64,000 bases of DNA from Scleromatobacter sp039920745 (lineage in GTDB: Bacteria > Pseudomonadota > Gammaproteobacteria > Burkholderiales > Burkholderiaceae_C). Shown piece by piece: positions 26,179 through 34,350 of the stretch. The DNA is taken from the NCBI GenBank assembly GCA_039920745.1, contig JBDSDD010000075.1, positions 62,001-126,000 on the forward strand, given 5' to 3'. Numbering within the stretch: position 1 is the first letter of the stretch; every line of letters starts with the position of its first letter. The notes under the pieces were generated by a model. The model did not search any database, had not been told where the DNA came from, and was given only the letters and a program-made list of their open reading frames with translations. A program made the translations under genes and the position numbers.

Positions 26179-26868
26179 CTAGGCGGGCACCGGCAAGCGC
26201 ACGCCCTGCGCCGTCAGTTCCAGCACCCGGTCGCAGCGCGCCGCGGCAGGTGGCGAGTGCGTGACCATCAGCACGCCGGCGCCGGTGCGGCGGGCCGCGT
26301 CGACCAGCACGTCCATCACCAGGCCGGCGCTGCGCGGGTCCAGGTTCCCTGTGGGCTCGTCGGCCAGCACCAGCGCGGGCTCGTGCACCAGCGCGCGGGC
26401 GATCGCGACGCGTTGCAACTGGCCGCCCGACAGCTGGCGCGGTGCGCGCTCGCCCAGCCCGTCCAGACCGACGGCCGCCAACATGCGCGCGACACGGTCG
26501 CCGCGCGGGCGCCCGAGCAACTGCAGCGGCAGGCCCACGTTGTCGGCCACGCTCAGGTGCGGCAGCACGTGGAAGGCCTGGAAGACGAAGCCGAGATCCT
26601 CGCGGCGCAGGCGGGCGGCCTCGGGCTCCGACAGCCCCAGCACGTCGCGGCCGGCCAGCACGACGCTGCCCGCGTCGGCGGTGTCGAGGCCGGCAACGCA
26701 ATTGAGCAGCGTCGACTTGCCGACGCCCGACTCGCCCAGCAGCGCGACGAGCTCGCCGCGCACCATGACCAGCGACACGTCGCTGAAGACAAAGGCGTCG
26801 CCATAGCGCTTGGCCAGGCCGGTGACGGTGAGCAGGGGGGCCGGATCGGCGCGCGAGAGATCGTTCAT
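26179..26868 (-). CDS. ABC transporter ATP-binding protein (LolD/MacB type)
   Basis: A 229-residue ATPase with all motifs: Walker A GESGVGKST, the family-specific FVFQAFHVLPHLSVADNV around the Q-loop, signature LSGGQLQR, Walker B ALVLADEP followed by TGNLDPRS. The short form and the TGNLD sequence are typical of ATPases that drive FtsX/MacB-like permeases. The nearest such permease is at 20915-23557 on the same strand, beyond the molybdopterin enzyme gene, so the pair may work together from separate transcripts. ATG 26868 is the first good start; a longer frame exists upstream but is Arg-rich and unlike the family. Confidence 0.9.
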   Translation of the reverse strand: MNDLSRADPAPLLTVTGLAKRYGDAFVFSDVSLVMVRGELVALLGESGVGKSTLLNCVAGLDTADAGSVVLAGRDVLGLSEPEAARLRREDLGFVFQAFHVLPHLSVADNVGLPLQLLGRPRGDRVARMLAAVGLDGLGERAPRQLSGGQLQRVAIARALVHEPALVLADEPTGNLDPRSAGLVMDVLVDAARRTGAGVLMVTHSPPAAARCDRVLELTAQGVRLPVPA

Positions 26869-27180
26869 TCGGCGCCAAGCATACGGGAAGAGGCCTGCTC
26901 GACCGTGATCGGTGGCCGAACTTCCGGCCGAGAAGCCGGTCGGTCGACGACGGCGATTCACCATTTACGTGACTTTGGAGCGCAGGAGTCTGTGCGGTTT
27001 GCGGCCGCTGTCGCACAATCGGAACCGAATCGCTTCATTGGCCAGCCGAAGCGGCCGATAGAGTGAGTGATCCGCTCGACCTGATCTGGGCGCGGATTCG
27101 GGCCTGCCGGCACCATCGGCAGGCGCTGGAATTGCTCACGTGCGAGTCGGCGCGGGCATGGTTTATCTCGAGGTGGACGG
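26869..27180. other. Divergent intergenic region
   Basis: About 310 bases separate the leftward ABC ATPase gene and the rightward GGDEF gene. The region must contain both promoters. I see no terminator, repeat or RNA gene. The only coding possibility is a 42-codon frame overlapping the GGDEF start (listed separately). Confidence 0.5.
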
Positions 27181-27191
27181 GTGACGGCTGA
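27063..27191 (+). CDS. Possible 42-residue leader ORF overlapping the GGDEF gene
   Basis: A GTG-initiated frame of 42 codons (MSDPLDLIWARIRACRHHRQ, then a Trp- and Arg-containing end) stops at TGA 27189-27191, 11 bases inside the GGDEF gene. It could act as a translational leader. There is no recognised homologue and no strong ribosome site. Confidence 0.25.
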   Translation: MSDPLDLIWARIRACRHHRQALELLTCESARAWFISRWTGDG

Positions 27192-27978
27192 AATCGAAAC
27201 TTCGACGTTGAGCGGGCTCGTGCGGGTGCTCGAGCGACGCAGCACGCGGTTCTGGGCGGGCGCGGCGATCCTGATCGCGCTGGCTGGCATCGCCGCCGCC
27301 GCCGGGCTGGGCAACCTGGCCGGAGGCCGCGGCGCCGTCATCGCGCTCACGGTCGCGGTGTTCTTCGCGCTGGCCGCGCTGGTGCTGGTGGGCATCGTGA
27401 TCCGCCTGGCCCGCGTCGTGGCCGACACCCGGGCACGGCAGGAGCTGCATGCCGTCGACGACAACCTCACCGGCCTGTCCAACCGCCGCCACTTCCTCGA
27501 GCTTGTCGAACGTGAGTTCGCCCGCTGCCGGCGCTACGGCGACGACGGTGCGCTGCTGCTCATCGACGCCGACCACCTGCGCCGCATCAACGAACACCTG
27601 GGCCAGTTGTGTGGCGACGCGTTGCTGCTCGAAGTCACCAAGCGCGTCGGCACCACGCTGCGCCAGCCCGACCTGCTGGCCCGCTTCGGCGGGGCCGAGC
27701 TGGCCGTGTTCCTGCCCAACACCGACCCGCTGGGCGCGCTCGACGCCGCCGAGCGCATCCGCCAGCAGGTCGCGTCCGCGCCCTACACCTGGCAGCAGAC
27801 CCACGTCGTGGCCACGGTCAGCATCGGCGTGGCCACGGTGCACCAGGGCCAGCTGAGCGTCGACACGATGGTGCACGAGGCCGAGCAGGCCCTCGAGGCC
27901 GCCAAGGAAGCCGGGCGCAACTGTGTACGCACCGGGCCGATCAAGCCGCGCAAGAATGGCGAGCGCGTGTCGACCTGA
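27181..27978 (+). CDS. Membrane GGDEF-domain protein with degenerate active site
   Basis: A 265-residue protein: two transmembrane helices (residues about 26-50 and 54-76), a short linker, then a GGDEF domain from residue 90 (DDNLTGLSNRRHFLELVERE). Diguanylate cyclases make cyclic di-GMP. The metal and substrate segment is largely kept (LLIDADHLRRINEHLG), but the signature loop is GGAEL at 170-174 where active enzymes have GG(D/E)EF. The inhibitory-site motif RxxD is intact as RQPD at 161-164, exactly five residues before the loop. The protein is therefore more likely a c-di-GMP sensor or an inactive relative. The GTG start at 27181 has GAGG about 9 bases upstream. Confidence 0.85.
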   Translation: MTAEIETSTLSGLVRVLERRSTRFWAGAAILIALAGIAAAAGLGNLAGGRGAVIALTVAVFFALAALVLVGIVIRLARVVADTRARQELHAVDDNLTGLSNRRHFLELVEREFARCRRYGDDGALLLIDADHLRRINEHLGQLCGDALLLEVTKRVGTTLRQPDLLARFGGAELAVFLPNTDPLGALDAAERIRQQVASAPYTWQQTHVVATVSIGVATVHQGQLSVDTMVHEAEQALEAAKEAGRNCVRTGPIKPRKNGERVST

Positions 27979-27988
27979 GACCGTGCGC

Positions 27989-28963
27989 TCAGGATGGTGC
28001 GGTTCCAGCAGGGCCCAGAAGCGCGTCGATGACGCTCAGTAGCCGCGGCTCCACATCCGCCGCATCCGCCTCCACGACATGCCGATATGCCATGCTGCGC
28101 AGCCACGTGATCTGCCGCTTGGCCAGTTGCCGTGTCGCCGCGACGCCGCGCTCACGGATGTCGTTCAGGTCGGGTGGATCGGCCACGTCCAGCGCCTCCC
28201 AGGCCTGCCGATAGCCGACGCAGCGCATAGACGGCAGGTCGAGGTTGAGCGCGGGATTGGCGTGCAGCCCACGCACCTCGTCGAGAAAGCCGGCATCGAG
28301 CATCGCATCGAAGCGCTTCGCGATGCGCGCATGCAGCCACGCGCGTGACGCGGGCTCGAGCGCGACGATCGCGCCGTCGTGCGTGGTCGCCTCGCGTTGC
28401 GCGCGCAGGTGCAGCGTCGACAGCGGCACGCCGCCGGATCGCCACACCTCCAGCGCGCGCTGGATGCGTTGCGAGTCTTTGGGCTCCAGGCGCGCGGCCG
28501 TGACCGGGTCGACCTCGGCGAGTCGCGCGTGCATCGCGGGCCAGCCGGCCTCCGCGGCTTCGGCGTCGATCGCGGCGCGGATCGCGGGGTCGGCGGCGGG
28601 CATCTCGTCGATGCCGTCGACCAGCGCCTTGAAGTACATCATCGTGCCGCCCACCAGCAGCGGCCAGTGTCCGCGTGCGCGGATGTCGACGATGAGTCGA
28701 CGCGTGTCAGCCACGAACTGGGCGGCGGAGTAAGACTGCTCGGGGCCGATGAGGTCGAGCAGGTGATGCCGCGCCGCGGCCTGTTCGGCGGCGCTGGGCT
28801 TGGCGGTGCCGATGTCCATGCCGCGGTAGACCAGCGCCGAGTCGACGCTGACGATTTCCACCGGCCAGCGCCGTGCCACGGCGAGCGCGAGCGCCGTCTT
28901 GCCGGAGGCGGTCGGGCCGGCCAGGCCCAGCCACTTCAGCGCGCCGGAAGACACGTCGGGCAC
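27989..28963 (-). CDS. miaA: tRNA dimethylallyltransferase
   Basis: A 324-residue enzyme that transfers a dimethylallyl group to N6 of A37 in tRNAs reading codons that begin with U. The P-loop GPTASGKT lies at residues 16-23, followed by EIVSVDSALVYRGMDIGTAK, which includes the catalytic Asp-Ser region, and then KDSQRIQRALEVWRSGG and MRCVGYRQAWEAL, all family landmarks. It begins at GTG 28963, four bases after the stop of the pseudouridine synthase gene, and in many proteobacteria it follows mutL as here, with one gene in between. Confidence 0.95.
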   Translation of the reverse strand: MPDVSSGALKWLGLAGPTASGKTALALAVARRWPVEIVSVDSALVYRGMDIGTAKPSAAEQAAARHHLLDLIGPEQSYSAAQFVADTRRLIVDIRARGHWPLLVGGTMMYFKALVDGIDEMPAADPAIRAAIDAEAAEAGWPAMHARLAEVDPVTAARLEPKDSQRIQRALEVWRSGGVPLSTLHLRAQREATTHDGAIVALEPASRAWLHARIAKRFDAMLDAGFLDEVRGLHANPALNLDLPSMRCVGYRQAWEALDVADPPDLNDIRERGVAATRQLAKRQITWLRSMAYRHVVEADAADVEPRLLSVIDALLGPAGTAPS

Positions 28964-28967
28964 TCGC

Positions 28968-30569
28968 TCAGAATCGTTCGTCTTCGCGCAGGTAGCGCCA
29001 CTGGCCCGCGGGCAGCTTGCCCAGCACCACGCTGCCGATGCGCACGCGCTTCAGGCCGGTGACTACCAAGCCGACGGCCTCGCACATGCGCCGGATCTGG
29101 CGCTTGCGGCCCTCGCGCAGCACGAAGCGCAACTGGTCCTCGTTGGCCCAGCTGACCTTGGCCGGACGCAGTTCCTTGCCGTCCAGCCACAGGCCGTGGC
29201 GCAGGCGGTCGAGGTCGTTGTCGGGAAACTGGCCGCCGCTCGGATACTCGACGCGAACCAGGTACTCCTTTTCGACGTCGGAGTCCTCGCCGATGAGGTG
29301 GCGTGCGATGCGGCCGTCCTGGGTCAGCACCAGCATGCCGGTGGAGTCGATGTCGAGGCGGCCGGCCGGCGCGATGCCGCGCGCGTGGCCCGGGTGCCAG
29401 CGCTCGCGTGACGGGTCCTCGGGCCAGTGGTTGGCCTGTGTCACGAGCACCGATGCGGGCTCGTAGCCGTCTTCGGCCTGGCCGCTGACGTAGCCGATCG
29501 GCTTGTGCAGCAGGATGGTGACGCGGTGCGCCTGCTGCGTCTTGGCCTCTTCGTCGACCTCGATGACCTGGTGGGGGAACACGCGGGCGCCGAGCACGGC
29601 CATCTCGCCGTCCACCTTCACCCAGCCCGCGGCGATCCAGTCGTCAGCCTCGCGACGCGACGCGATGCCGCGTTCGGCCAGCACCTTGGACAGGCGCTGG
29701 TCGTCGCGCTTGGGCGCGTTCGGATCGAAGGCCGGGCGCTGTGGTGCCGCGGCCTCGCGCGGCTCGTAGCGCGAGGCGTCGTCGCGCCGACGCGGCGGCG
29801 GGCCGCCTTGCGCCCCGCGGTTGTCGTCGCGCGGGCCGTTGTAGGCCGGTCGATCGCTCGCGGTGCCGCGCGGGCCGTCCTGGGCGCCGCGGTTGTCGTC
29901 ACGCGGGCCGTTGTAGCGCGGGCGGTCGTTGGGGCCTTGCGGATATGTGGGGCCGCGGTCGCCGTACGGCGCACGCTGGCGGTCTGCGAAAGGCGCGCCG
30001 CCGCGATCGTTGCCGCGGGCTTGCGGGCCGCGGTCGTCGCGCGGCGGCCCGGGCGGGAAGCCGGTGGCACGGCGGTCGTCCTTGCGGAAAGGCGCGCGCG
30101 GCGCCTCGGAAACGGGGGGGCGCGCGTCCCGGAAATCGGGCCGCGGGGCTTGATCCTGGCGTGGGGCGGGGTTGGCGCGGCGCTCGCCGGGACGATCGGG
30201 ACGCGGCGCGTCGCCGTGGGCGCGGCGCGGGCCGTCGCGGCGATCGCGCGAGTCGTCCTGGCGCGCACGCGGCGGGGCGGGCGGCGGGTCGGCGCGCCAG
30301 ACGTTGCTGGGCGTGTCGCGGCGCGGCGCGGGCAGGTCCCGCAGGTCGGGGCGCTTGCCACGCGTGGCGGCGTGCTCGGTGGGCTTGCGCTCGTGCGGTC
30401 GCTGTTCCATCACGCGTTGGCCGACGTGCACCTTGTCGCGACCGGTGGCCTCGGGCTTGGGCGCGTCGGCGCGCGGCACGCGGCGCGGCGTGGCGGCCGT
30501 GTCTGCCGTGGCGGGCGTGGTCGGCGGCTTTTTCGGAGATTCCGGCGGCGGGGAGGAGGAGTCGGTCAT
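28968..30569 (-). CDS. RsuA/RluB/RluF-family pseudouridine synthase with long disordered N-terminus
   Basis: A 533-residue protein. Only the last 250 residues are enzyme: an S4 RNA-binding domain (DQRLSKVLAERGIASRREAD), then the synthase core with HKPIGYVSG and the catalytic Asp in GRLDIDSTGMLVLTQDG, ending in GRKRQIRRMCEAVG. The sequence around the core is nearest to the RluF branch, which modifies 23S rRNA, but I cannot separate RluB, RluE and RluF with certainty. The first 280 residues are Arg/Asp/Pro/Gly-rich and surely disordered, with a repeated NGPRDDNRGAQ unit. Typical members lack this head or have a far shorter one. The gene lies between mutL and miaA. Confidence 0.88.
   Translation of the reverse strand: MTDSSSPPPESPKKPPTTPATADTAATPRRVPRADAPKPEATGRDKVHVGQRVMEQRPHERKPTEHAATRGKRPDLRDLPAPRRDTPSNVWRADPPPAPPRARQDDSRDRRDGPRRAHGDAPRPDRPGERRANPAPRQDQAPRPDFRDARPPVSEAPRAPFRKDDRRATGFPPGPPRDDRGPQARGNDRGGAPFADRQRAPYGDRGPTYPQGPNDRPRYNGPRDDNRGAQDGPRGTASDRPAYNGPRDDNRGAQGGPPPRRRDDASRYEPREAAAPQRPAFDPNAPKRDDQRLSKVLAERGIASRREADDWIAAGWVKVDGEMAVLGARVFPHQVIEVDEEAKTQQAHRVTILLHKPIGYVSGQAEDGYEPASVLVTQANHWPEDPSRERWHPGHARGIAPAGRLDIDSTGMLVLTQDGRIARHLIGEDSDVEKEYLVRVEYPSGGQFPDNDLDRLRHGLWLDGKELRPAKVSWANEDQLRFVLREGRKRQIRRMCEAVGLVVTGLKRVRIGSVVLGKLPAGQWRYLREDERF
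29815..29950 (-). repeat. Imperfect 72-bp repeat in the disordered head of the pseudouridine synthase
   Basis: The sequence beginning CCGCGGTTGTCGTC at 29815 recurs at 29887 with few changes over its first 40 bases, giving a 72-bp (24-codon) period. It encodes two YNGPRDDNRGAQ units. The second copy decays after about 45 bases. Confidence 0.65.
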
Positions 30570-30621
30570 ATCGGGTTCAGCCGGAAAGAAGGTCAGTGGA
30601 AAAAAGGGAAAACAGTGGGAA

Positions 30622-32604
30622 TCAACGACCGCGCAGGAACAGCGCGTCGAGTTCCTTCATCGTCACCTGGCGCCACGTCGGGCGGCCATGGTTGCATTGG
30701 TCGGAGCGCTCGGTGGCTTCCATCTGGCGCAGCAGGCCGTTCATCTCCTCGAGCGTGAGGCGGCGGTTGGCGCGCACGGCGCCGTGGCAGGCCATCGAGG
30801 CGAGGACGTCGTCGCGGGCGCGCTGTACCAGGCTGCTGGCGTCGACTTCGGCGAGGTCGGCCAGCACCGAGCGCACGAGATCGACCGGATCGGCCTGCAG
30901 CAGCGCGGCGGGCAGGCTGCGCACGGCCAGCGTCGTCGGGCCCATGGCCGAGACGTCCAGGCCCAGCGTGCGCAGCGTCTCGGCGTGCGTCTCCACCAGC
31001 GCGTGCTCGGCGGGTGTGGCGGCGAACGTGGCGGGGATCAGCAGCGCCTGCGTGGGCATGTCGTACGTCGCGGCGCCAGTCTTCAGGCGCTCGTAGACGA
31101 TGCGTTCGTGTGCGGCGTGCATGTCGATGACGACCAGGCCTTGCGCGTTCTCGGCCAGCACGTACACGCCCTGGATCTGCGCGATCGCGCGGCCCAGCGG
31201 CCAATCGCCGGCGTCGGCCTTGGCGAGGGGGGCCACGGCCTCGTCGTTGGCGTGCGTGCGCACCCAGGCGGGCGTCGGTTCGCGGGTCTCGAGGACGGCG
31301 GTGCCGCCGGCTTCGAGGACGCCGCCGGCAACGGCCGCCGGCGCGCTGGCGTCGCCGAACGCGCGCGCGAACAGCGATGCCGTGGTCGCGCCCGAGAGCG
31401 GGTCGCGCGTGTCGCTCGGGAGCGCCCACGGGCGCGCCGGTGCCAGGCCGGCGGCGTGCCAGCCGGGGGACGTGTTGCCGGAGCCCTTGCCGTTGAGGCG
31501 TTCGACCGCTGCCGCGGCTGCCGCGGCGAAACCGCCCGGCGTGCCGAACGACGTTCCGACCGCGCCGGTGCCGCCGTTCGCGCCCGCTGCCGTGGCGCCC
31601 GACGGGGCAAGCACGTCCTCCACGGCGCGCTTGACGGCCTGGTGGATCGCCCCGGAGTCGCGGAAGCGCACTTCGATCTTGGTCGGGTGCACGTTGACGT
31701 CGACCCGCGCCGGGTCGATCTCGATGAACAGCACGTAGGCTGGCTGCTTCTGGCCGTGCAGCACGTCCTCGTAGGCGCTGCGCAGCGCGTGCGCGATCAG
31801 GCGGTCACGCACGTAGCGGCCGTTGACGTAGACGTACTGGTGGTCGCTGCGCGTGCGCGCCGCGGCGGGCAGGCCGACGCGGCCGTGGATCGCGATCGGG
31901 CCGATCTCGGCCTGCAGCGGGCGGCTGTTGGCGATGAAGTCCTCGCCCAGCACGTCGCGCACGCGCTGGGTCTCGTCATCACTGGCGCGCCACTGCTGCA
32001 CCAGCTTGCCTTCGTGCCACACGGCGAAGCCGACGGTGGGGCGCACCAGCGCATGCCGGCGCACGGCCTCGATGCAATGGGCGAGCTCGGTGGAATCCGA
32101 CTTGAGGAACTTGCGGCGTGCCGGCGTGCTGAAGAACAGCTCGCGCACTTCGACGGTGGTGCCCTGCGCGCGGGCGGCCGGCGTGAGCTCGCCCGAGCGC
32201 GCGTCCAGGCGCTGCGCGTGCGCGGCGCTGGCGGGGCGGCTGACCAGCGCCAACTCCGACACCGACGCGATGGCGGCGAGCGCCTCGCCGCGAAAACCCA
32301 TCGTCGTGACCGATTCCAGGTCGTCGAGCGAGCGGATCTTGCTGGTGGCGTGGCGCTTGAGGGCCAGCGGCAGTTCGGCGGGCTCGATGCCGTTGCCGTC
32401 GTCCTCGATCAGGATGGCGCGCACGCCGCCTGCCACCAGACGGACACCGATCTGCGACGACCCGGCGTCGAGCGCGTTGTCGACCAGTTCGCGCACCACG
32501 GAGGCCGGACGTTCGACGACCTCGCCCGCGGCGATCTGGCTGACCAGTTCGTCGGGTAGTTCACGGATCGTGCGGCGCTCGGATGGCGCTATCTGGAGAC
32601 TCAT
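30622..32604 (-). CDS. mutL: DNA mismatch repair protein MutL
   Basis: A 660-residue MutL, the ATPase that links MutS mismatch recognition to downstream repair. The N-terminal GHKL ATPase motifs are clear: IAAGEVVERPASVVRELVDN (motif I), DDGNGI, and TMGFRGEALAAIASV. A Pro/Ala/Gly-rich linker of about 110 residues joins the C-terminal dimerisation domain, which starts near GDWPLGRAIAQIQGVYVLAE and ends in ACHGAVRANRRLTLEEMNGL. I do not see the DQHAxxE-type endonuclease motif of MutH-less species: the position reads DMHAAHER. The gene is followed by the pseudouridine synthase gene after 52 bases. Confidence 0.95.
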   Translation of the reverse strand: MSLQIAPSERRTIRELPDELVSQIAAGEVVERPASVVRELVDNALDAGSSQIGVRLVAGGVRAILIEDDGNGIEPAELPLALKRHATSKIRSLDDLESVTTMGFRGEALAAIASVSELALVSRPASAAHAQRLDARSGELTPAARAQGTTVEVRELFFSTPARRKFLKSDSTELAHCIEAVRRHALVRPTVGFAVWHEGKLVQQWRASDDETQRVRDVLGEDFIANSRPLQAEIGPIAIHGRVGLPAAARTRSDHQYVYVNGRYVRDRLIAHALRSAYEDVLHGQKQPAYVLFIEIDPARVDVNVHPTKIEVRFRDSGAIHQAVKRAVEDVLAPSGATAAGANGGTGAVGTSFGTPGGFAAAAAAAVERLNGKGSGNTSPGWHAAGLAPARPWALPSDTRDPLSGATTASLFARAFGDASAPAAVAGGVLEAGGTAVLETREPTPAWVRTHANDEAVAPLAKADAGDWPLGRAIAQIQGVYVLAENAQGLVVIDMHAAHERIVYERLKTGAATYDMPTQALLIPATFAATPAEHALVETHAETLRTLGLDVSAMGPTTLAVRSLPAALLQADPVDLVRSVLADLAEVDASSLVQRARDDVLASMACHGAVRANRRLTLEEMNGLLRQMEATERSDQCNHGRPTWRQVTMKELDALFLRGR

Positions 32605-32642
32605 CCCCGTATTGTAGGAACCCCCGACGATAATCGGCGCCC

Positions 32643-33287
32643 ATGGACTCCTTGATCCCCTTGTTTCAGCATCTTCTTCACGCCGATCAGTACCTGGCGG
32701 CGTTCGTGGCCAGCAACGGCACGTGGGTGTACGCGATCCTCTTCACGGTCATCTTCGTCGAGACCGGCCTCGTCGTGATGCCCTTCCTGCCCGGCGATTC
32801 CCTGCTCTTCCTGGTCGGCGGCCTGGCGGCCACCGGCGCGCTCGACATCTGGATGGCCCTGGGCGTGATGCTGGCGGCGGCGGTGCTGGGCAACCAGACC
32901 AACTACACGATCGGCCGCTGGATCGGGCCGCGCGTCTTCCATTGGGAGAACTCGCGCTGGTTCAACAAGGAAGGCTTCGACAAGTCGCACGCGTTCTTCG
33001 AGAAGTACGGCGGCGTCGCGCTGATCGCTGGCCGCTTCATGCCCTTCGTGCGGACGTTCGCGCCCTTCGTCGCCGGCGTCACCCTGATGACCCGCCGCCG
33101 CTTCACGCTCTTCGACGTCACCGGCGCCGTGGCCTGGATCGGCAGCGTCACGCTGCTGGGCTTCGCGATCGGCAACGTGCCGTGGGTCAAGAGCCACCTG
33201 CAGTGGATTTTCCTGGCGATGATCATCATCCCGGGAGTGTTGGCGTTGATCGGGATCTTGCGCAAGAAGAAGCAGCCGGCGGTTTGA
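32643..33287 (+). CDS. DedA family membrane protein
   Basis: A 214-residue inner-membrane protein with the DedA signature: FVETGLVVMPFLPGDSLLFL in the first half, and RFMPFVRTFAPFVAGVTLM in the second half with the conserved Arg residues, closing with a transmembrane helix and a Lys-rich tail. DedA proteins act in lipid carrier recycling and membrane homeostasis. It starts 38 bases from the start codon of mutL, in divergent direction, so both share a compact promoter region. Confidence 0.92.
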   Translation: MDSLIPLFQHLLHADQYLAAFVASNGTWVYAILFTVIFVETGLVVMPFLPGDSLLFLVGGLAATGALDIWMALGVMLAAAVLGNQTNYTIGRWIGPRVFHWENSRWFNKEGFDKSHAFFEKYGGVALIAGRFMPFVRTFAPFVAGVTLMTRRRFTLFDVTGAVAWIGSVTLLGFAIGNVPWVKSHLQWIFLAMIIIPGVLALIGILRKKKQPAV

Positions 33288-33312
33288 GCGGTGGCGGGCG
33301 AGCGCGCTCGCG

Positions 33313-34140
33313 TCAAACGGGCTTCGGCTCTCCGTCCGGCAAGGGAGGAGGCACGCCAGCCGTGTGCAGTTCGACCCGCACCACCAGCCGATCGGTGACC
33401 AGTTCGCCGTAGTTGGACAGGAACGCCACGTCCGCCGCGTCGCGGCCGTAGGCCACGACGATGCGGCCGCCGCGCGGCGCCTCCTGCGTGGCGTCGAAGG
33501 TGTACCAGCGTCCACCGACGAAGGCCTCGAACCAGGCGTGCATGTCCATCGGGTCGAGTTCGTGGAGATAGCCCACCACCATGCGCGCCGGGATCTGCAG
33601 CGCGCGGCACAGCGCGATGCCGACGTGCGCGAAGTCGCGGTACACGCCGGCGCGCTGGTCCAAGGTGTCGAGCGCATCGGTCGCCGCATCGCTGACGCCG
33701 TAGCGGTAGGTCAGGTTTTCATGGATCCAGGCCCGGATGGCCTCGACCTGCGCATAGCCCGGCGCCATGCCGGCGACCAGTCGTCGGGCCTGGTCCTCCA
33801 TCCGGTCGCTGGGGCAATAGCGGCTCTGCAGCAGGAACTGCAACGCGGCGTCGGGCACCTGGTCGATCGGGGTGCAGGGCGCGGTCGGATCGACGGCGAT
33901 GGACGCCTCGGTGTCGACGACCACGTCGACGCGGATCCGCATGCGTCCCTTGGGCACGACGAAGCGTTGGCACAGGTTGCCGAAGCCGTCGACGTACTCG
34001 GTCGAGGGGACGTGCGGCTCGAAGTAGTAGGCCTCGCTGGCAAGCCATTGGGCGAGGCCACTGCTCGGTCGCAGCATGGCGACGGTCGGGCAGTCCTCCG
34101 GTACCGACACCTCGATGTCGCACATGGCCTTGAGTCGCAT
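33313..34140 (-). CDS. Transglutaminase-like protein lacking the catalytic cysteine
   Basis: A 275-residue protein of the bacterial transglutaminase-like superfamily, with the N-terminal beta domain and the core around residues 130-220. The conserved block is GVYRDFAHVGIALCRALQIP, then ARMVVGYLHE, with the later His201 in DMHAWFEAF and Asp216 in YTFDATQ. The usual block reads GVCRDF: here the nucleophile position is Tyr167 (codon TAC, one base from TGC). His and Asp are kept. Unless a different residue serves, the protein should lack peptidase or transamidase activity. ATG 34140 is chosen since sequence upstream is Arg/Pro-rich. It converges with dedA. Confidence 0.82.
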   Translation of the reverse strand: MRLKAMCDIEVSVPEDCPTVAMLRPSSGLAQWLASEAYYFEPHVPSTEYVDGFGNLCQRFVVPKGRMRIRVDVVVDTEASIAVDPTAPCTPIDQVPDAALQFLLQSRYCPSDRMEDQARRLVAGMAPGYAQVEAIRAWIHENLTYRYGVSDAATDALDTLDQRAGVYRDFAHVGIALCRALQIPARMVVGYLHELDPMDMHAWFEAFVGGRWYTFDATQEAPRGGRIVVAYGRDAADVAFLSNYGELVTDRLVVRVELHTAGVPPPLPDGEPKPV

Positions 34141-34350
34141 CGGTTGGCTTTCAGGGAGCGTGGGGTGCGGCGCAGGTGGCAAGCGCGGCGCCTGCTCGAC
34201 GCGCCGCGGCCACTGGCTTGGCTCGCGCATTCGGGGCTCGCGTTGTCGCATCCGTGCAAGGCGCCGCAGCCTGGGTCCCGACGCCCGGTGTGGGCCAGGC
34301 CGGGGGCGGGTTATGCTCGGCGCCCCATCGACTCGCTGGCTGGCCCCCTC

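Noticed and set aside
23759..27016. Very long leftward open frame covering the molybdopterin oxidoreductase
   Set aside because: Arg/Ala/Gly-rich translation without any motif; the plus strand encodes an obvious enzyme, and the ABC ATPase is in a different frame.
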